Assembly (NCBI RefSeq): GCF_048564905.1
Contig: NW_027328741.1
Location: forward strand, 1,240,001-1,304,000
Source: Vicugna pacos
Taxonomy: Eukaryota > Chordata > Mammalia > Artiodactyla > Camelidae
Direction of reading: 5' to 3'
Length of the DNA: 64,000 nt
Part shown: piece by piece, positions 63,790 to 64,000 of the stretch
How positions within the stretch are numbered: position 1 is the stretch's first letter
Layout of the letters: each line of letters opens with the position of its first letter
Notes under the pieces: generated by a model
Told to the model about the DNA's origin: nothing
Database searches by the model: none
What the model saw: only the letters and a program-made list of their open reading frames with translations
Program-made: the position numbers and the translations under genes

Positions 63790-64000
63790 CTCTACTGGTC
63801 AGGTAATATCAGGTATCTAATGTAGATTTTTAGGGCTATGTTAAGTGAAAATTTTAGACTCTTGTCTCTACGCAATTCCAAGGGATTTCTGTGAGGACAA
63901 TTTCTCCTAGACATTGATGCCATATTCTGTTCCTGTGTGTGTTGTCTGGTATATCTCCAATTGCTGGTGTTGCATTTGTTGTGATGAACAACCCATACTA
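63483..64000. repeat. Repeat unit C13, first 518 bp only
   Basis: This copy is cut by the window end. It begins in the same phase as the others and carries the long TG run. It shows that the array continues to the right. Confidence 0.97.

Larger units (their letters stand above)
1..64000. repeat. Macrosatellite array of a 5.29-kb unit, 12 full copies and one partial copy
   Basis: The same sequence recurs at 1, 5291, 10581, 15870, 21160, 26451, 31741, 37031, 42322, 47613, 52902, 58192 and 63483, always in the same orientation and with no spacer. All length differences I found between copies are 1 to 3 bp. Hand comparison of the first 600 bp gives about 5 differences between C1 and C2 and 1 between C6 and C7, so copies are about 99% identical or better there. 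The array runs off both window ends. The antisense LINE-1 ORF1 in each unit implies a mammalian genome. The locus cannot be named from the sequence alone. Confidence 0.98.

Noticed and set aside
1-64000. Many recurring open frames of 60-165 codons as a dense gene set
   Set aside because: They overlap on both strands, repeat only because the unit repeats, show no known domains apart from the L1 remnant, and vary in length between units through neutral-looking changes.
1-64000. CRISPR array or prokaryotic island
   Set aside because: The repeats are 5.29 kb, there are no short direct repeats with spacers, and there are no ribosome-binding sites or operon-like gene packing. The L1 remnant places this in a mammal.
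1-64000. Assembly artefact in which one unit was copied many times
   Set aside because: Each unit has its own substitutions and small indels, and the variants form ordered patterns. A false join at a few places, such as near 23.1 kb, cannot be excluded without reads.
1-64000. Centromeric satellite or ribosomal DNA spacer
   Set aside because: No 170-bp-type alphoid monomer and no CENP-B box core is visible in the unit, and no rRNA sequence is present.

Overview
The whole window is one tandem array of a 5.29-kb repeat unit. Reading it end to end gives twelve complete head-to-tail units (5289, 5290 or 5291 bp each) plus 518 bp of a thirteenth. Neither edge of the array is inside the window. The unit phase used here, starting at TCATTCACGCGTCC, is arbitrary. 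Copies are called C1 to C13. No unique flanking DNA, RNA gene, CRISPR array, bacterial-type operon or convincing intact protein gene is visible.

The best clue to the organism is a decayed LINE-1 ORF1 on the minus strand, spanning every unit junction. It keeps the pattern of a mammalian L1 ORF1p C-terminal domain, but in broken frames. This points to a mammalian genome and a macrosatellite locus. I cannot name the species or chromosome. Rodent, primate and ruminant SINEs are absent, but because the window is one unit repeated, that says little about the genome.

Layout of one unit, using C1: 1-307 is the N-terminal part of the antisense L1 ORF1. 308-870 is AT-rich and contains a TG-run length marker. 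871-1368 is a 165-codon open frame that is open in all twelve copies but whose changes look neutral. 1369-1887 is unrecognised. 1888-2965 has no open frame of 60 codons and holds a 12-bp GC palindrome. 2941-3627 is a minus-strand gene-like segment with a good splice-donor match, source gene unknown. 3741-3876 is a pyrimidine tract with AG followed by a short open frame. 3877-4689 is unrecognised. 4690-5290 is the C-terminal part of L1 ORF1, which continues into the next unit.

The information content lies in the variation between units. From about 3.28 kb to about 23.1 kb the units behave as a two-unit (10.58-kb) higher-order repeat: the 3' halves alternate as C1=C3 and C2=C4. From about 23.2 kb to about 44.6 kb the units are nearly identical and share another variant set. 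From C5 on, the 3' halves pair with their neighbours: C5=C6, C7=C8, C9=C10, C11=C12. Several short patches carry dense private changes or variants of a non-adjacent copy, as expected from unequal exchange and gene conversion. Nothing suggests a new multi-gene system. The interesting biology here is repeat evolution and a possible unidentified ancestral gene fragment.
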